From Solirubrobacteraceae bacterium (GTDB taxonomy: Bacteria; Actinomycetota; Thermoleophilia; Solirubrobacterales; Solirubrobacteraceae), in the NCBI GenBank assembly GCA_025928415.1, contig JAICJK010000120.1, forward strand, positions 1 to 7,136: a DNA stretch of 7,136 nt, in the 5' to 3' direction. Shown in pieces: positions 1-6,274 of this stretch (its first letter is position 1; each line of letters opens with the position of its first letter). Below the pieces are notes generated by a model. That model saw only the letters and a list, made by a program, of their open reading frames with translations, was not told the DNA's origin and made no database searches. The translations under genes and the position numbers were made by a program.

Positions 1-12
1 CGCGACGCGCGC

Positions 13-1245
13 TCAGGGCGCGGCCGTGTCGATCTTGCGCACGAAGGTCAGCCGGCCGCCGCGGACCTCGTAGAGGCCGTAGTCGTCGATCGTCGTGTCG
101 CCGTTGGCGTCGATCGAGTAGGGCCCGAGGACGGAGTCGCGGTCCTTGATGCGGAAGAACTGGCGGCGGACCGCGTCGCGGTCGTTGCCCTTGCCGCGCG
201 CGTTGTTGATCGCCACCAGCACGAGCTTCATCGCCTCGTAGCCGTAGATCGCCTGCGGCGCCGGCTCTGCGCCGTACGTCCGCCGGTAGCTGGCCACGAA
301 CGCGGCGGCGGCGGGCGGGTGCAGGCGCGTGGGCAGCGCGGGGCTCGTGAGCCGCAGGCTGCTCTGGACCGCCGCCGGGATGCGGGCGACGAAGTCCTCG
401 GTGGCGAGCTCGTCGGGGGCGAAGATGTGGCCCTCGGGCAGCGCGCGGTGCAGCGCGGAGAGCAGCCGCATGGTCCACGCCTGCTGCGTCGCGCCCACGA
501 AGACGCAGTCGGCGCGGCTGTCCGTCACGGCCTTGACGGCGTCGTCCACGTGGCCCGCGTCGACGATGCTGAACGCGCCGGCCATCGGGCGCCCGTCGCG
601 CAGGGCCAGGCGCCGCAGCTCCTCGGCGACGCCGCGCCCGTCGAAGGAGCGGTCGTCGAGGACGAACGGGCGGCTGCAGCCGTCCTGGGCCTGCCACTGG
701 AGCTGCGCGGCGGCCTGGACGTCGTCGGCGGGGACGTCGCGGCCGAAGCTGCGCTTTCCGGAGGGGTAGTACTTCTCCGGCTCGCCCTTGTCCGCGCCCG
801 CCGTCTTGGTCAGCCCGACGTAGGTCGACTGGGCGCTGACCTGCAGGAGGCCGTCGGCGTTGAGGATCGGCAGCGAGATCGCCGTGGCCCCGGAGTCGGA
901 CTCGCCCAGGTAGGCGATGGCCGACCGGTCCTGCACCGCGCGCCGGGCGTTGCGGCTGGTCTGCGCGGGGTCCCAGCCCTGGCGGTCGGCGGTCGAGTCG
1001 TCGAGGGCGACGAGCTTGACGGTCAGGTCGCCGATGCGCCCGTCCTGCTCGATCAGGGCGAGCTTCTCCGCGTCGAGCACCGACCGGGACTCGGCCGCCG
1101 TCGGCCCCTGGAGCGGCAGGCTCGAGTAGATCGTGAGGGCTGTCGAGCCCGTCGTGGTCGAGTCGTTGCCGCCCCCGCAGCCGGCCAGGAGCAGCGCCAG
1201 GGCCGCGAGGAGGGGCGCCAGGGCGGAGGTGGGCGCGCGGCGCAT
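13..1245 (-). CDS. Lipoprotein solute-binding protein, branched-chain amino acid ABC type
   Basis: This appears to be an extracellular substrate-binding lipoprotein of the periplasmic-binding type I fold (LivJ-like, Peripla_BP_6 group), which would deliver an amino acid or similar small ligand to an ABC transporter. The 410 residues start with MRR, a hydrophobic stretch and the lipobox LAGC with Cys23 as lipid-attachment site, then a Gly/Ser/Thr-rich linker. Mature-domain signs are the ITIYSSLPLQGP-like first strand (here LTIYSSLPLQGP, 37-48), GESDSGATAISLPILNADG (114-132), the YYPSGKRSFGRDVPADD stretch (159-175) and the QAIYGYEAMKLVL block near the C-terminus. Cys190 and Cys247 could form a disulfide. 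ATG at 1245 is preferred over the TTG one codon upstream because it is the standard codon; neither has a good ribosome site. No permease or ATPase gene is in the window, so the ligand and partners are unknown. The stop lies 12 bases from the left edge. Confidence 0.85.
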   Translation of the reverse strand: MRRAPTSALAPLLAALALLLAGCGGGNDSTTTGSTALTIYSSLPLQGPTAAESRSVLDAEKLALIEQDGRIGDLTVKLVALDDSTADRQGWDPAQTSRNARRAVQDRSAIAYLGESDSGATAISLPILNADGLLQVSAQSTYVGLTKTAGADKGEPEKYYPSGKRSFGRDVPADDVQAAAQLQWQAQDGCSRPFVLDDRSFDGRGVAEELRRLALRDGRPMAGAFSIVDAGHVDDAVKAVTDSRADCVFVGATQQAWTMRLLSALHRALPEGHIFAPDELATEDFVARIPAAVQSSLRLTSPALPTRLHPPAAAAFVASYRRTYGAEPAPQAIYGYEAMKLVLVAINNARGKGNDRDAVRRQFFRIKDRDSVLGPYSIDANGDTTIDDYGLYEVRGGRLTFVRKIDTAAP

Positions 1246-1270
1246 CAACGGGCCAGGCGGCGCCGGCGCG

Positions 1271-1435
1271 TCAGTCGGAGCGGTTGCCGGGGAGGTATGG
1301 GACGAGCATCCGCGCCGTGGCCGCGATCACCACGATGACGATGGTGATCAGGAACGCGTCGAAGCCGCTGGCGCCCAAGGCCCAGAGCACGATCCAGATC
1401 ACGAGGCCGGCGGTGGTGGAGAGCACGAGTCCCAT
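1271..1435 (-). CDS. Small two-helix membrane protein of unknown function
   Basis: A 54-residue reading frame runs from ATG at 1435 to TGA at 1271. I do not recognise a family. It consists almost entirely of two hydrophobic segments, about residues 3-21 (containing GLVIWIVLWAL) and 25-44 (containing FLITIVIVVIAA). A short GASGFD turn joins them, and a polar C-terminal tail with Arg42 and Arg52 follows. The placing of positive charge predicts a hairpin with the tail in the cytoplasm. Support for a real gene: the hydrophobic pattern is coherent over the whole frame, it fills an otherwise empty gap, a TAGACT hexamer lies ten bases upstream, and the stop is 25 bases from the start of the binding lipoprotein gene. 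It could be an accessory subunit or a free-standing membrane peptide; nothing in the sequence gives a role. Confidence 0.72.
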   Translation of the reverse strand: MGLVLSTTAGLVIWIVLWALGASGFDAFLITIVIVVIAATARMLVPYLPGNRSD

Positions 1436-1445
1436 GCGGCGGGGC

Positions 1446-1451
1446 AGTCTA
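1446..1451 (-). promoter_or_regulatory. Candidate -10 element for the small membrane protein gene
   Basis: The coding strand reads TAGACT, preceded by GG, ten bases before the ATG at 1435. It fits the TANNNT -10 pattern. A start about seven bases downstream would give a leader of only a few bases, so the message would be near leaderless, consistent with the lack of a Shine-Dalgarno sequence. A matching -35 element was not recognised in the GC-only stretch upstream. Confidence 0.38.
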
Positions 1452-1473
1452 CCGGAGCGCCCGGGGCGGGGAG

Positions 1474-1491
1474 GCGCCGCTCGGACGGCGC
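1474..1491 (-). terminator. Possible hairpin terminator after trpA, without a T-run
   Basis: Twenty bases after the trpA stop the coding strand forms a perfect 6-base-pair GC stem, GCGCCG and CGGCGC, with a six-base loop. No run of T follows; the next bases are C-rich. Such hairpins are sometimes taken as terminators in high-GC actinobacteria, but chance pairing is common at this base composition, so the call is weak. A separate promoter-like hexamer just downstream fits a transcription boundary here. Confidence 0.3.
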
Positions 1492-1511
1492 GCGGCCTGA
1501 CTCGCCGGCGC

Positions 1512-2261
1512 TCAGCTCAGCGCGGCCGCGAAGCCCGCCACGAGCGCTCGGACGTCGTCCCCGTCGGCCACCGCGCGCACGAGCCGGCTGCCGACGATGA
1601 CGCCGTCCGCCCCGGCGCCGGCGGCCTGCGCGGCCTGCGCGGGCGTGGAGATGCCGAAGCCGAGCGCGACCGGCACGGAGGTCGCGCGCTTGGCCCGAGC
1701 CACGACGTCCGCGAAGGCGTCGGCGAGCGCCTCGCGCTCCCCCGTGATCCCGACGACGGACACCGTGTACACGAAGCCGCGGGCCCGCGCCCCGATCGCG
1801 GCCAGGCGCTCGTCGGGCGTGGTCGGCGCGACGAGCGGGACCAGGTCCACGCCGGCCGCGTCGCACGCCGCGAGCACCGCCGGCGCCTCCTCCATCGGCA
1901 GGTCGGGGACGATCAGCCCGCTCGCGCCGTGCTCGCGCAGGGCGGCGGCGAAGGCCTCCGGGCCCCGCGCCAGCACGAGGTTCGCGTAGCACATGACCAC
2001 GACCGGGAGGCGGGGCGCGAGGCGCTCGCAGACGCCCAGGACGCCGTCGACGGTCGCGCCGGCCCGCAGCGCCGCGCTGCCCGCGGCCTGGATGACCGGC
2101 CCGTCGGCCAGCGGGTCGGAGAACGGGATGCCCAGCTCGACGACGTCGGCGCCGCCATCGGCGCACGCCTCGCCCACCGCGACGGAGGCCTCGAGGCTCG
2201 GGAACCCGCCCATCAGGTACGGCATGAACGCGGCGCGCTTGCCGCCCGCGTCCAGCTTCAC
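1512..2261 (-). CDS. trpA: Tryptophan synthase alpha subunit TrpA
   Basis: TrpA splits indole-3-glycerol phosphate into indole and glyceraldehyde 3-phosphate and passes indole through a tunnel to TrpB. The frame stays open far upstream inside trpB, so the start had to be chosen: GTG at 2261 gives 249 residues beginning [19 protein letters not shown], right where the family begins. This GTG overlaps the trpB TGA as GTGA, and GAGG lies eight bases before it (2270-2273). The catalytic acids are Glu42 and Asp53 in [16 protein letters not shown], with the same 11-residue spacing as Glu49 and Asp60 in the enteric enzyme. Further family blocks are [40 protein letters not shown] and the phosphate-binding ALGFGIS and GVIVGSRLV. 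The protein is about 15 residues shorter than enteric TrpA, mostly at the N-terminus, which is common. It ends the visible trp run. Confidence 0.97.
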   Translation of the reverse strand: MKLDAGGKRAAFMPYLMGGFPSLEASVAVGEACADGGADVVELGIPFSDPLADGPVIQAAGSAALRAGATVDGVLGVCERLAPRLPVVVMCYANLVLARGPEAFAAALREHGASGLIVPDLPMEEAPAVLAACDAAGVDLVPLVAPTTPDERLAAIGARARGFVYTVSVVGITGEREALADAFADVVARAKRATSVPVALGFGISTPAQAAQAAGAGADGVIVGSRLVRAVADGDDVRALVAGFAAALS

Positions 2262-3427
2262 GCGCCGAGCCTCGCGAGCACCTGCGCGAGGTCCTTGTCG
2301 CCGCGCCCGGACAGGCAGATCAGGTCGAGGGCCGAGTCGCTCGGCTCCTCGAGGGCGTAATGGAAGGCATGCGCCGTCTCGAGCGCCGGGATGATGCCCT
2401 CCAGGCGCGTCACCGTGGCGAAGGCGCGCAGCGCCTCCTCGTCGGTCACCGCCACGTAGCTGGCCCGCCCGGTGTCGCGCAGGTGCGCGTGCTCGGGCCC
2501 CGACCCGGGGTAGTCCAGCCCGGCGGAGATCGAGTGGGCCTCGGTGATCTGCCCCTCCGCGTCCTGCATGACCGCGCTGAGCGACCCGTGCAGCACGCCG
2601 GCCCGACCGCCCACGGTCAGCGGGGCGCCGTGGCGCCCGGAGGCCAGCCCGTCGCCCGCCGCCTCGACGCCGATCAGCTCGACGTCCGCGTCGCCGACGA
2701 AGGCGGTGAAGATCCCGATGGCGTTGGAGCCGCCGCCCACGCAGGCGATCACCCGGTCGGGCAGCCGGCCCTCGCGCTCGAGCAGCTGCGCGCGCGCCTC
2801 GTCGCCGATCACGCGCTGCAGGTCGCGCACGATCGCGGGGTAGGGCGCCGGCCCGACCACCGACCCGATGATGTAGTGCGTGTCGCGCACGTTGGTCACC
2901 CAGTCGCGGATCGCCTCGGACGTCGCGTCCTTCAGCGTCCCGGTGCCGCCCTCGACCGGCACGACCCGCGCACCGAGCAGCTCCATCCGCTCTACGTTGG
3001 GCTTCTGGCGCTTGGTGTCCTCGACGCCCATGTAGACGACGCACTGCAGCCCGAGCAGCGCGCACGCCGTCGCGCTGGCCACGCCGTGCTGCCCGGCGCC
3101 GGTCTCGGCGATCACGCGCTGCTTGCCCATGCGCTTGGCCAGCAGGCCCTGGCCGAGCGCGTTGTTGATCTTGTGCGAGCCGGTGTGGTTGAGGTCCTCG
3201 CGCTTGAGGTAGAGCGTCCGCCCGGCGTGCTCGCCGAGACGCCGCGCGCGGTACAGCGCCGACGGCCGGCCGGCGAAGTCGCGCAGCAGCTCGTCCAGCT
3301 CGGCGCGGTAGCCCGGGTCGGCCACGGCCGTGCGCCAGGCGGCCTCCAGCTCGCCGAGGGCCGGCATCAGGGTCTCGGGGACGTACTGGCCGCCGTAGCG
3401 GCCGAAGCGATGCTCGACGTCGGTCAC
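2258..3427 (-). CDS. trpB: Tryptophan synthase beta subunit TrpB
   Basis: TrpB is the PLP enzyme that condenses indole, channelled from the alpha subunit, with L-serine to give tryptophan. At 389 residues it matches the usual TrpB1 length of about 390-400. The N-terminus carries the [17 protein letters not shown] block (8-24). The PLP Schiff-base lysine is Lys86 in [11 protein letters not shown], the catalytic Glu is Glu108 in AETGAGQHG, and the PLP phosphate loop is GGGSN at 231-235. [16 protein letters not shown] and the C-terminal LSGRGDKD block are intact. These features mark the alpha-dependent TrpB1 type rather than the longer TrpB2. Translation starts at GTG 3427, overlapping the trpF stop as GTGA and preceded by GGAGG at seven bases. 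Its own TGA overlaps the GTG of trpA in the same way, so equal amounts of the two synthase subunits are expected from coupled translation. No key residue is missing. Confidence 0.98.
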   Translation of the reverse strand: MTDVEHRFGRYGGQYVPETLMPALGELEAAWRTAVADPGYRAELDELLRDFAGRPSALYRARRLGEHAGRTLYLKREDLNHTGSHKINNALGQGLLAKRMGKQRVIAETGAGQHGVASATACALLGLQCVVYMGVEDTKRQKPNVERMELLGARVVPVEGGTGTLKDATSEAIRDWVTNVRDTHYIIGSVVGPAPYPAIVRDLQRVIGDEARAQLLEREGRLPDRVIACVGGGSNAIGIFTAFVGDADVELIGVEAAGDGLASGRHGAPLTVGGRAGVLHGSLSAVMQDAEGQITEAHSISAGLDYPGSGPEHAHLRDTGRASYVAVTDEEALRAFATVTRLEGIIPALETAHAFHYALEEPSDSALDLICLSGRGDKDLAQVLARLGA

Positions 3428-4107
3428 GCCGGGCCCTCCGCGACGGCGCCCGCGCCGGCGGGCGCGTCGGCCGCGTGCACCGCGGCGGCGAACGCCGCGA
3501 GCTTCGCCGGGTCCTTGATACCGGGCTCCGCCTCGGTCCCGCTGGCGACGTCGACCGCATAGGGGCGGACCGCCGCGACCGCATCGCCCACGTTCTCCGG
3601 GGTCAGGCCCCCCGAGAGGATGAGCGGCACGCCGGCACGGCGCAGGCCGGTGAGCTCCCAGTCGAAGGTCTCCCCCGTCCCGCCCCAGCGGCCGTCCTTG
3701 TAGGCGTCGTAGAGGTGGAAGTCGGTGTGGAAGGGCTCGAGCGCCTGCACGTCGGCGCGGGCGCGCACGCGCGCGGCCTTGATGACCTTCGCGCCGGTGC
3801 GCCGCGCCACCTCCCCGCAGAACGCCGGCCCCTCGCTGCCGTGCAGCTGGACCATCGTCAGCCCGAGCGCGTCGACGGTCCGCGTCAGCTCGTCCAGCGG
3901 CGCGTTGACGAACACGCCGGCGACCTCGGCCCGGCGCCGCAGCGTCCGCGCGATGCGGCCCGCCTCGGCCGGGTCGCAGGCCCGCGGGGAGCCCGGCCAG
4001 AGGATGACGCCGAGCGCCCAGGCGCCCGCCTCGACGGCGGCCTCCGCGTCGGCCAGGCGCGTCAGGCCGCAGAACTTGATCCGGGTCCGGTGGGAGGGGT
4101 CGGTCAC
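3424..4107 (-). CDS. trpF: Phosphoribosylanthranilate isomerase TrpF
   Basis: TrpF performs the Amadori rearrangement of phosphoribosyl-anthranilate to the carboxyphenylamino-deoxyribulose phosphate used by TrpC. It is a monofunctional (beta/alpha)8 barrel of 227 residues, slightly longer than the usual 200-210 because of an Ala/Gly-rich tail of about 20 residues. The general base is Cys13 in IKFCGLT, and the general acid is most likely Asp134 in the HLYDAYKDG strand. Other family blocks are VQLHGSE (86-92), the GGTGETFDW phosphate-loop region (142-150), [12 protein letters not shown], and VDVASGTE near the end. The start is GTG at 4107, the first codon in frame after a GC-only stretch; core homology begins about eight residues in, so the start is plausible but not certain. 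The TGA stop overlaps the trpB GTG by four bases (GTGA). It heads the trpFBA block, 88 bases after the protease gene, where no poly-T terminator is visible. Confidence 0.95.
   Translation of the reverse strand: MTDPSHRTRIKFCGLTRLADAEAAVEAGAWALGVILWPGSPRACDPAEAGRIARTLRRRAEVAGVFVNAPLDELTRTVDALGLTMVQLHGSEGPAFCGEVARRTGAKVIKAARVRARADVQALEPFHTDFHLYDAYKDGRWGGTGETFDWELTGLRRAGVPLILSGGLTPENVGDAVAAVRPYAVDVASGTEAEPGIKDPAKLAAFAAAVHAADAPAGAGAVAEGPA
3435..3439 (-). promoter_or_regulatory. Ribosome binding site of trpB inside trpF
   Basis: The coding strand reads GGAGG, followed by seven bases and then the GTG of trpB. This is a strong Shine-Dalgarno match at ideal spacing and it lies inside the final codons of trpF. 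It fixes the trpB start at GTG 3427 and supports reinitiation by ribosomes that finish trpF. Confidence 0.7.
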
Positions 4108-4113
4108 GCCCCC

Positions 4114-4119
4114 ATCGTA
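4114..4119 (-). promoter_or_regulatory. Candidate -10 element in front of trpF
   Basis: The coding strand reads TACGAT, a good match to the TANNNT -10 pattern, ending six bases before the trpF GTG start. Transcription starting about seven bases after a -10 box would begin at or next to the start codon, giving a leaderless mRNA, which is common in actinobacteria. No -35 match to TTGACA was found at 16-18 bases upstream in this very GC-rich stretch. Alternatively trpF is read through from the protease gene, using the GGGGG run just before the GTG as a poor ribosome site. Confidence 0.33.
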
Positions 4120-4195
4120 GATGCCGCGTCGCGCGCGTCCGCGGGCGCGAGCGCTGCGGCGGGGCGCCGGCGGGCCGCTGCGCGCAGGGCGGGAC

Positions 4196-5404
4196 CTACC
4201 CGCCGGTGTCCGGGCTGTTGGACGGCTGCGCCGCCAGCGTGACGTCGACCGTCGTCTTCCGCTTGCCGCGCTGCAGCGTCACCTTGATCTTCGTCCCGGA
4301 CTTCTTGGACCCGATCACGCCCGCCAGGTCGTCGGAGCTGCGCACCGGCCGGCCGTCGACGGCCGTGATGATGTCGCCGCCGAGCACCAGGTCGTTGCCG
4401 CCGATCGTCGCGGACAGGTCCCCGGCCCGGATGCCGGCCTTCTCGGCCGGGCTCCCGCTCTGCACGGACTGCACCAGCGCGCCGGAGGACACGGGCAGGT
4501 TGAGGCTGGCCAGCGAGCCGTCGACGGTCAGGCTCGTGATGCCGAGGTAGGCCCGGTCGACCTTGCCCGACTTCTGGAGCTGGGGCAGGATCCGCTTGGC
4601 CGTGTCGATCGGGACGGCGAAGCCGATGCCGACGTTGCCGCCCGACGTCCCGTTGCCGGTCTCGATCTGCGAGTTGATGCCGATGACCCGGCCGGTGGCG
4701 TCGATCAGCGGGCCGCCCGAGTTGCCGGGGTTGATCGCGGCGTCGGTCTGGATGACGTTGTCGATCGCGAAGCCGTTGGGCGCCTGGATCTGGCGCTGCA
4801 GCGCCGAGACGACGCCCGTCGTCAGCGTGCGGTCGAGGCCGAACGGGTTGCCGATCGCGATCACCGGGTCGCCGACCTGCGCGGTCTTGGACGAGCCGAG
4901 CTCCAGCGGCTTGAGGTTCAGCCCGTCCGGGTCGATCTTCAGCAGCGCGAGGTCCGAGGAGGTGTCCTTGCCGATGACCTTGGCGTTCACGGTCTTCTTG
5001 TCCGCGAGCTGAACGGTGATCTTCACCGCGTTGGCGACCACGTGCGCGTTGGTGAGGACCTCGCCGGCCTGGTCGATCACGAAGCCGGACCCGGTGGCCG
5101 TCCCCTGCTCGGTCTGCGGCATCCCGAAGTCGAACGGCGAGGACTGCGTGCGCTGCACGACGTCGGACTTGATGTAGACGACGCCGGGCGCGTCGCGCTT
5201 GTAGACGTCGCGCGCCGTGAGCCCCTGGGAGCCGGCCGCCGCGTTGCGGACGTCGGGGATCGAGGAGAGCGGCGTCTGCTGGACGACCGTGGTGGTCTTG
5301 CCGGAGCGCCCGCCGTCGATCACCTCCACCGTCGTGGCGGCCACTCCGCCGCCCAGCAGGGCGGCCACGACGGCGGCCGGGATCACGCGAGTCGACTGGC
5401 TCAT
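4196..5404 (-). CDS. Membrane-anchored HtrA/DegP-type serine protease with one PDZ domain
   Basis: This is a trypsin-like protease of the HtrA group (MEROPS S1C), expected to act outside the cytoplasmic membrane on misfolded or exported proteins. The 402 residues start with a short N-terminus and one hydrophobic segment (about residues 7-25) acting as signal anchor or signal peptide. A low-complexity linker follows to about residue 60, then the protease domain. The catalytic triad is complete: His121 (TNAHVVAN), Asp151 (SSDLALLKID) and Ser229 (NPGNSGGPLID). A single PDZ domain spans about 286-392, with LGI and the SPAEKAGIRAGD helix typical of the fold, and the protein ends in a short Ser/Pro/Gly tail. 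ATG at 5404 is chosen because it sits directly before the hydrophobic segment; no clear ribosome site precedes it. The gene lies between trpC and trpF on the same strand, 57 and 88 bases from them. No direct link to tryptophan synthesis is known to me. Which HtrA paralogue it is cannot be said. Confidence 0.93.
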   Translation of the reverse strand: MSQSTRVIPAAVVAALLGGGVAATTVEVIDGGRSGKTTTVVQQTPLSSIPDVRNAAAGSQGLTARDVYKRDAPGVVYIKSDVVQRTQSSPFDFGMPQTEQGTATGSGFVIDQAGEVLTNAHVVANAVKITVQLADKKTVNAKVIGKDTSSDLALLKIDPDGLNLKPLELGSSKTAQVGDPVIAIGNPFGLDRTLTTGVVSALQRQIQAPNGFAIDNVIQTDAAINPGNSGGPLIDATGRVIGINSQIETGNGTSGGNVGIGFAVPIDTAKRILPQLQKSGKVDRAYLGITSLTVDGSLASLNLPVSSGALVQSVQSGSPAEKAGIRAGDLSATIGGNDLVLGGDIITAVDGRPVRSSDDLAGVIGSKKSGTKIKVTLQRGKRKTTVDVTLAAQPSNSPDTGG

Positions 5405-5461
5405 TGGCTGGCAGTGAACAGTGGCCGGATCAAGCCGAGCCCAACCGGCCCTAAAGGCTGC
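5405..5461 (-). promoter_or_regulatory. Spacer between trpC and the protease gene, with an inverted repeat
   Basis: This 57-base gap is one of the few non-overlapping junctions in the trp run and is less GC-rich than its surroundings. It carries two copies of TTTAGG on the coding strand near the trpC stop. A perfect 6-base inverted repeat, GGCCGG (5423-5428) and CCGGCC (5445-5450), is separated by 16 bases. No convincing -35/-10 pair and no strong Shine-Dalgarno sequence were seen in front of the protease ATG. It may hold a promoter, an operator or a weak terminator; the sequence alone does not decide. Confidence 0.3.
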
Positions 5462-6274
5462 CTAAACGAGCTCGTCGGGCCCCGGCTCGGCGCCGCTGTA
5501 GCCGGTCAGGGAGCGGAGCGCGGCGGCCGGGTCCGGCGCTCCCATGACGCTCTCCCCCACCAGCACGGCGTCGACGCCGACGCGCTCGAGCTCGTCGAGC
5601 TGCGCGCGGTCGTGGATCCCCGACTCGGAGAGCACGGTCTTCCCGGTCGGTACGTCGGCCAGCAGCTCGTACGTGCGCTCGAGGTCCACGCTGAAGTCCG
5701 TGAGGTCGCGGTTGTTGATCCCGATGATGTCGGCGTCGACCACCGACAGCGCGCACTCGAGCTCCTCCTCGTCGTGGACCTCGACGAGCACGTCGAGATC
5801 CAGCGCCGCCGCCTCCTGGTGCAGCGCCGCGAGATCCTCCGGCGACACCGCCGCGACGATCAGCAGGATCGCGTCGGCGCCGTGGACCGCCGACTCGTAG
5901 ACCTGGTAGGCGTCGATGATGAAGTCCTTGCGCAGGACCGGCAGCCCGCTGGCGCCGAGCGCCTCACGGAGGTCGTCGAGCGATCCGCCGAAGTGCGGGC
6001 CCTCGGTGAGGACCGACAGCGCCGCCGCCCCGCCCTGCTCGTAGGCCTGGACGATCTCGGTCACCGTGGCGCCGGCGCGGATCTCCCCCGCGGACGGCGA
6101 GCGCCGCTTGTGCTCGGCGATCACCGAGAGGCCGGGCCGGCTGAGCGCCTCGCGGAACGGGCGGTCGTCGCCGCGCACGGCCAGGTGGCGCTCGAGCTCG
6201 CTGAGCGGGACCTGCTCGCGCCGCCGGCGGACGTCGCGCTGCGTGCTCTCCACGATGCGCTCGAGGACGTTCAC
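5462..6274 (-). CDS. trpC: Indole-3-glycerol phosphate synthase TrpC
   Basis: TrpC closes the indole ring, converting 1-(2-carboxyphenylamino)-1-deoxyribulose 5-phosphate to indole-3-glycerol phosphate. It is a single-domain (beta/alpha)8 barrel of 270 residues, the usual length for the unfused enzyme. By motif match to the characterised enzyme the active-site residues are Glu54 and Lys56 (IAEHKRRSPSAG), Lys116 (VLRKDFIID), Glu165 (LVEVHDEEE) and Asn187 (GINNRDL), followed by SESGI and VLVGESVM in the phosphate-binding end. All are intact; His55 sits where most homologues have a hydrophobic residue. The start is GTG at 6274, overlapping the trpD stop as GTGA, with GGAGG four bases before it. 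No better start exists close by. The last 12 or so residues (acidic, Gly/Pro-rich) form a tail beyond the barrel. The gene is not fused to trpF, which lies 1.3 kb further on behind the protease gene. Confidence 0.97.
   Translation of the reverse strand: MNVLERIVESTQRDVRRRREQVPLSELERHLAVRGDDRPFREALSRPGLSVIAEHKRRSPSAGEIRAGATVTEIVQAYEQGGAAALSVLTEGPHFGGSLDDLREALGASGLPVLRKDFIIDAYQVYESAVHGADAILLIVAAVSPEDLAALHQEAAALDLDVLVEVHDEEELECALSVVDADIIGINNRDLTDFSVDLERTYELLADVPTGKTVLSESGIHDRAQLDELERVGVDAVLVGESVMGAPDPAAALRSLTGYSGAEPGPDELV

Noticed and set aside
1260..1269. The palindrome GCGCCGGCGC just before the lipoprotein start, as an operator.
   Set aside because: Only ten bases, all G and C, with no second copy seen; chance is the simplest explanation.
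319..1338. Long plus-strand frames opposite the binding lipoprotein gene.
   Set aside because: Low-complexity Arg/Gly/Ala-rich translations without motifs; the opposite strand encodes a lipobox protein of a known fold.
2360..3562. A 400-codon plus-strand frame opposite trpB.
   Set aside because: It is the mirror of a highly conserved TrpB gene and shows only composition-driven sequence.
2262..3584. The upstream in-frame extension of trpA reaching through trpB.
   Set aside because: The extension is a shifted reading of trpB, rich in Arg and Ala. TrpA homology begins exactly at GTG 2261, so no fusion is present.
4104..4115. A three-codon frame ATG-GGG-GCG-TGA whose stop overlaps the trpF GTG start.
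   Set aside because: It has no ribosome site and shares bases with the TACGAT hexamer. A frame this short is easily due to chance.
4178..4187. The palindrome CTGCGCGCAG shortly after the protease stop, as a terminator.
   Set aside because: It leaves no adequate loop, has no T-run, and lies in a stretch composed almost only of G and C where such palindromes are expected.
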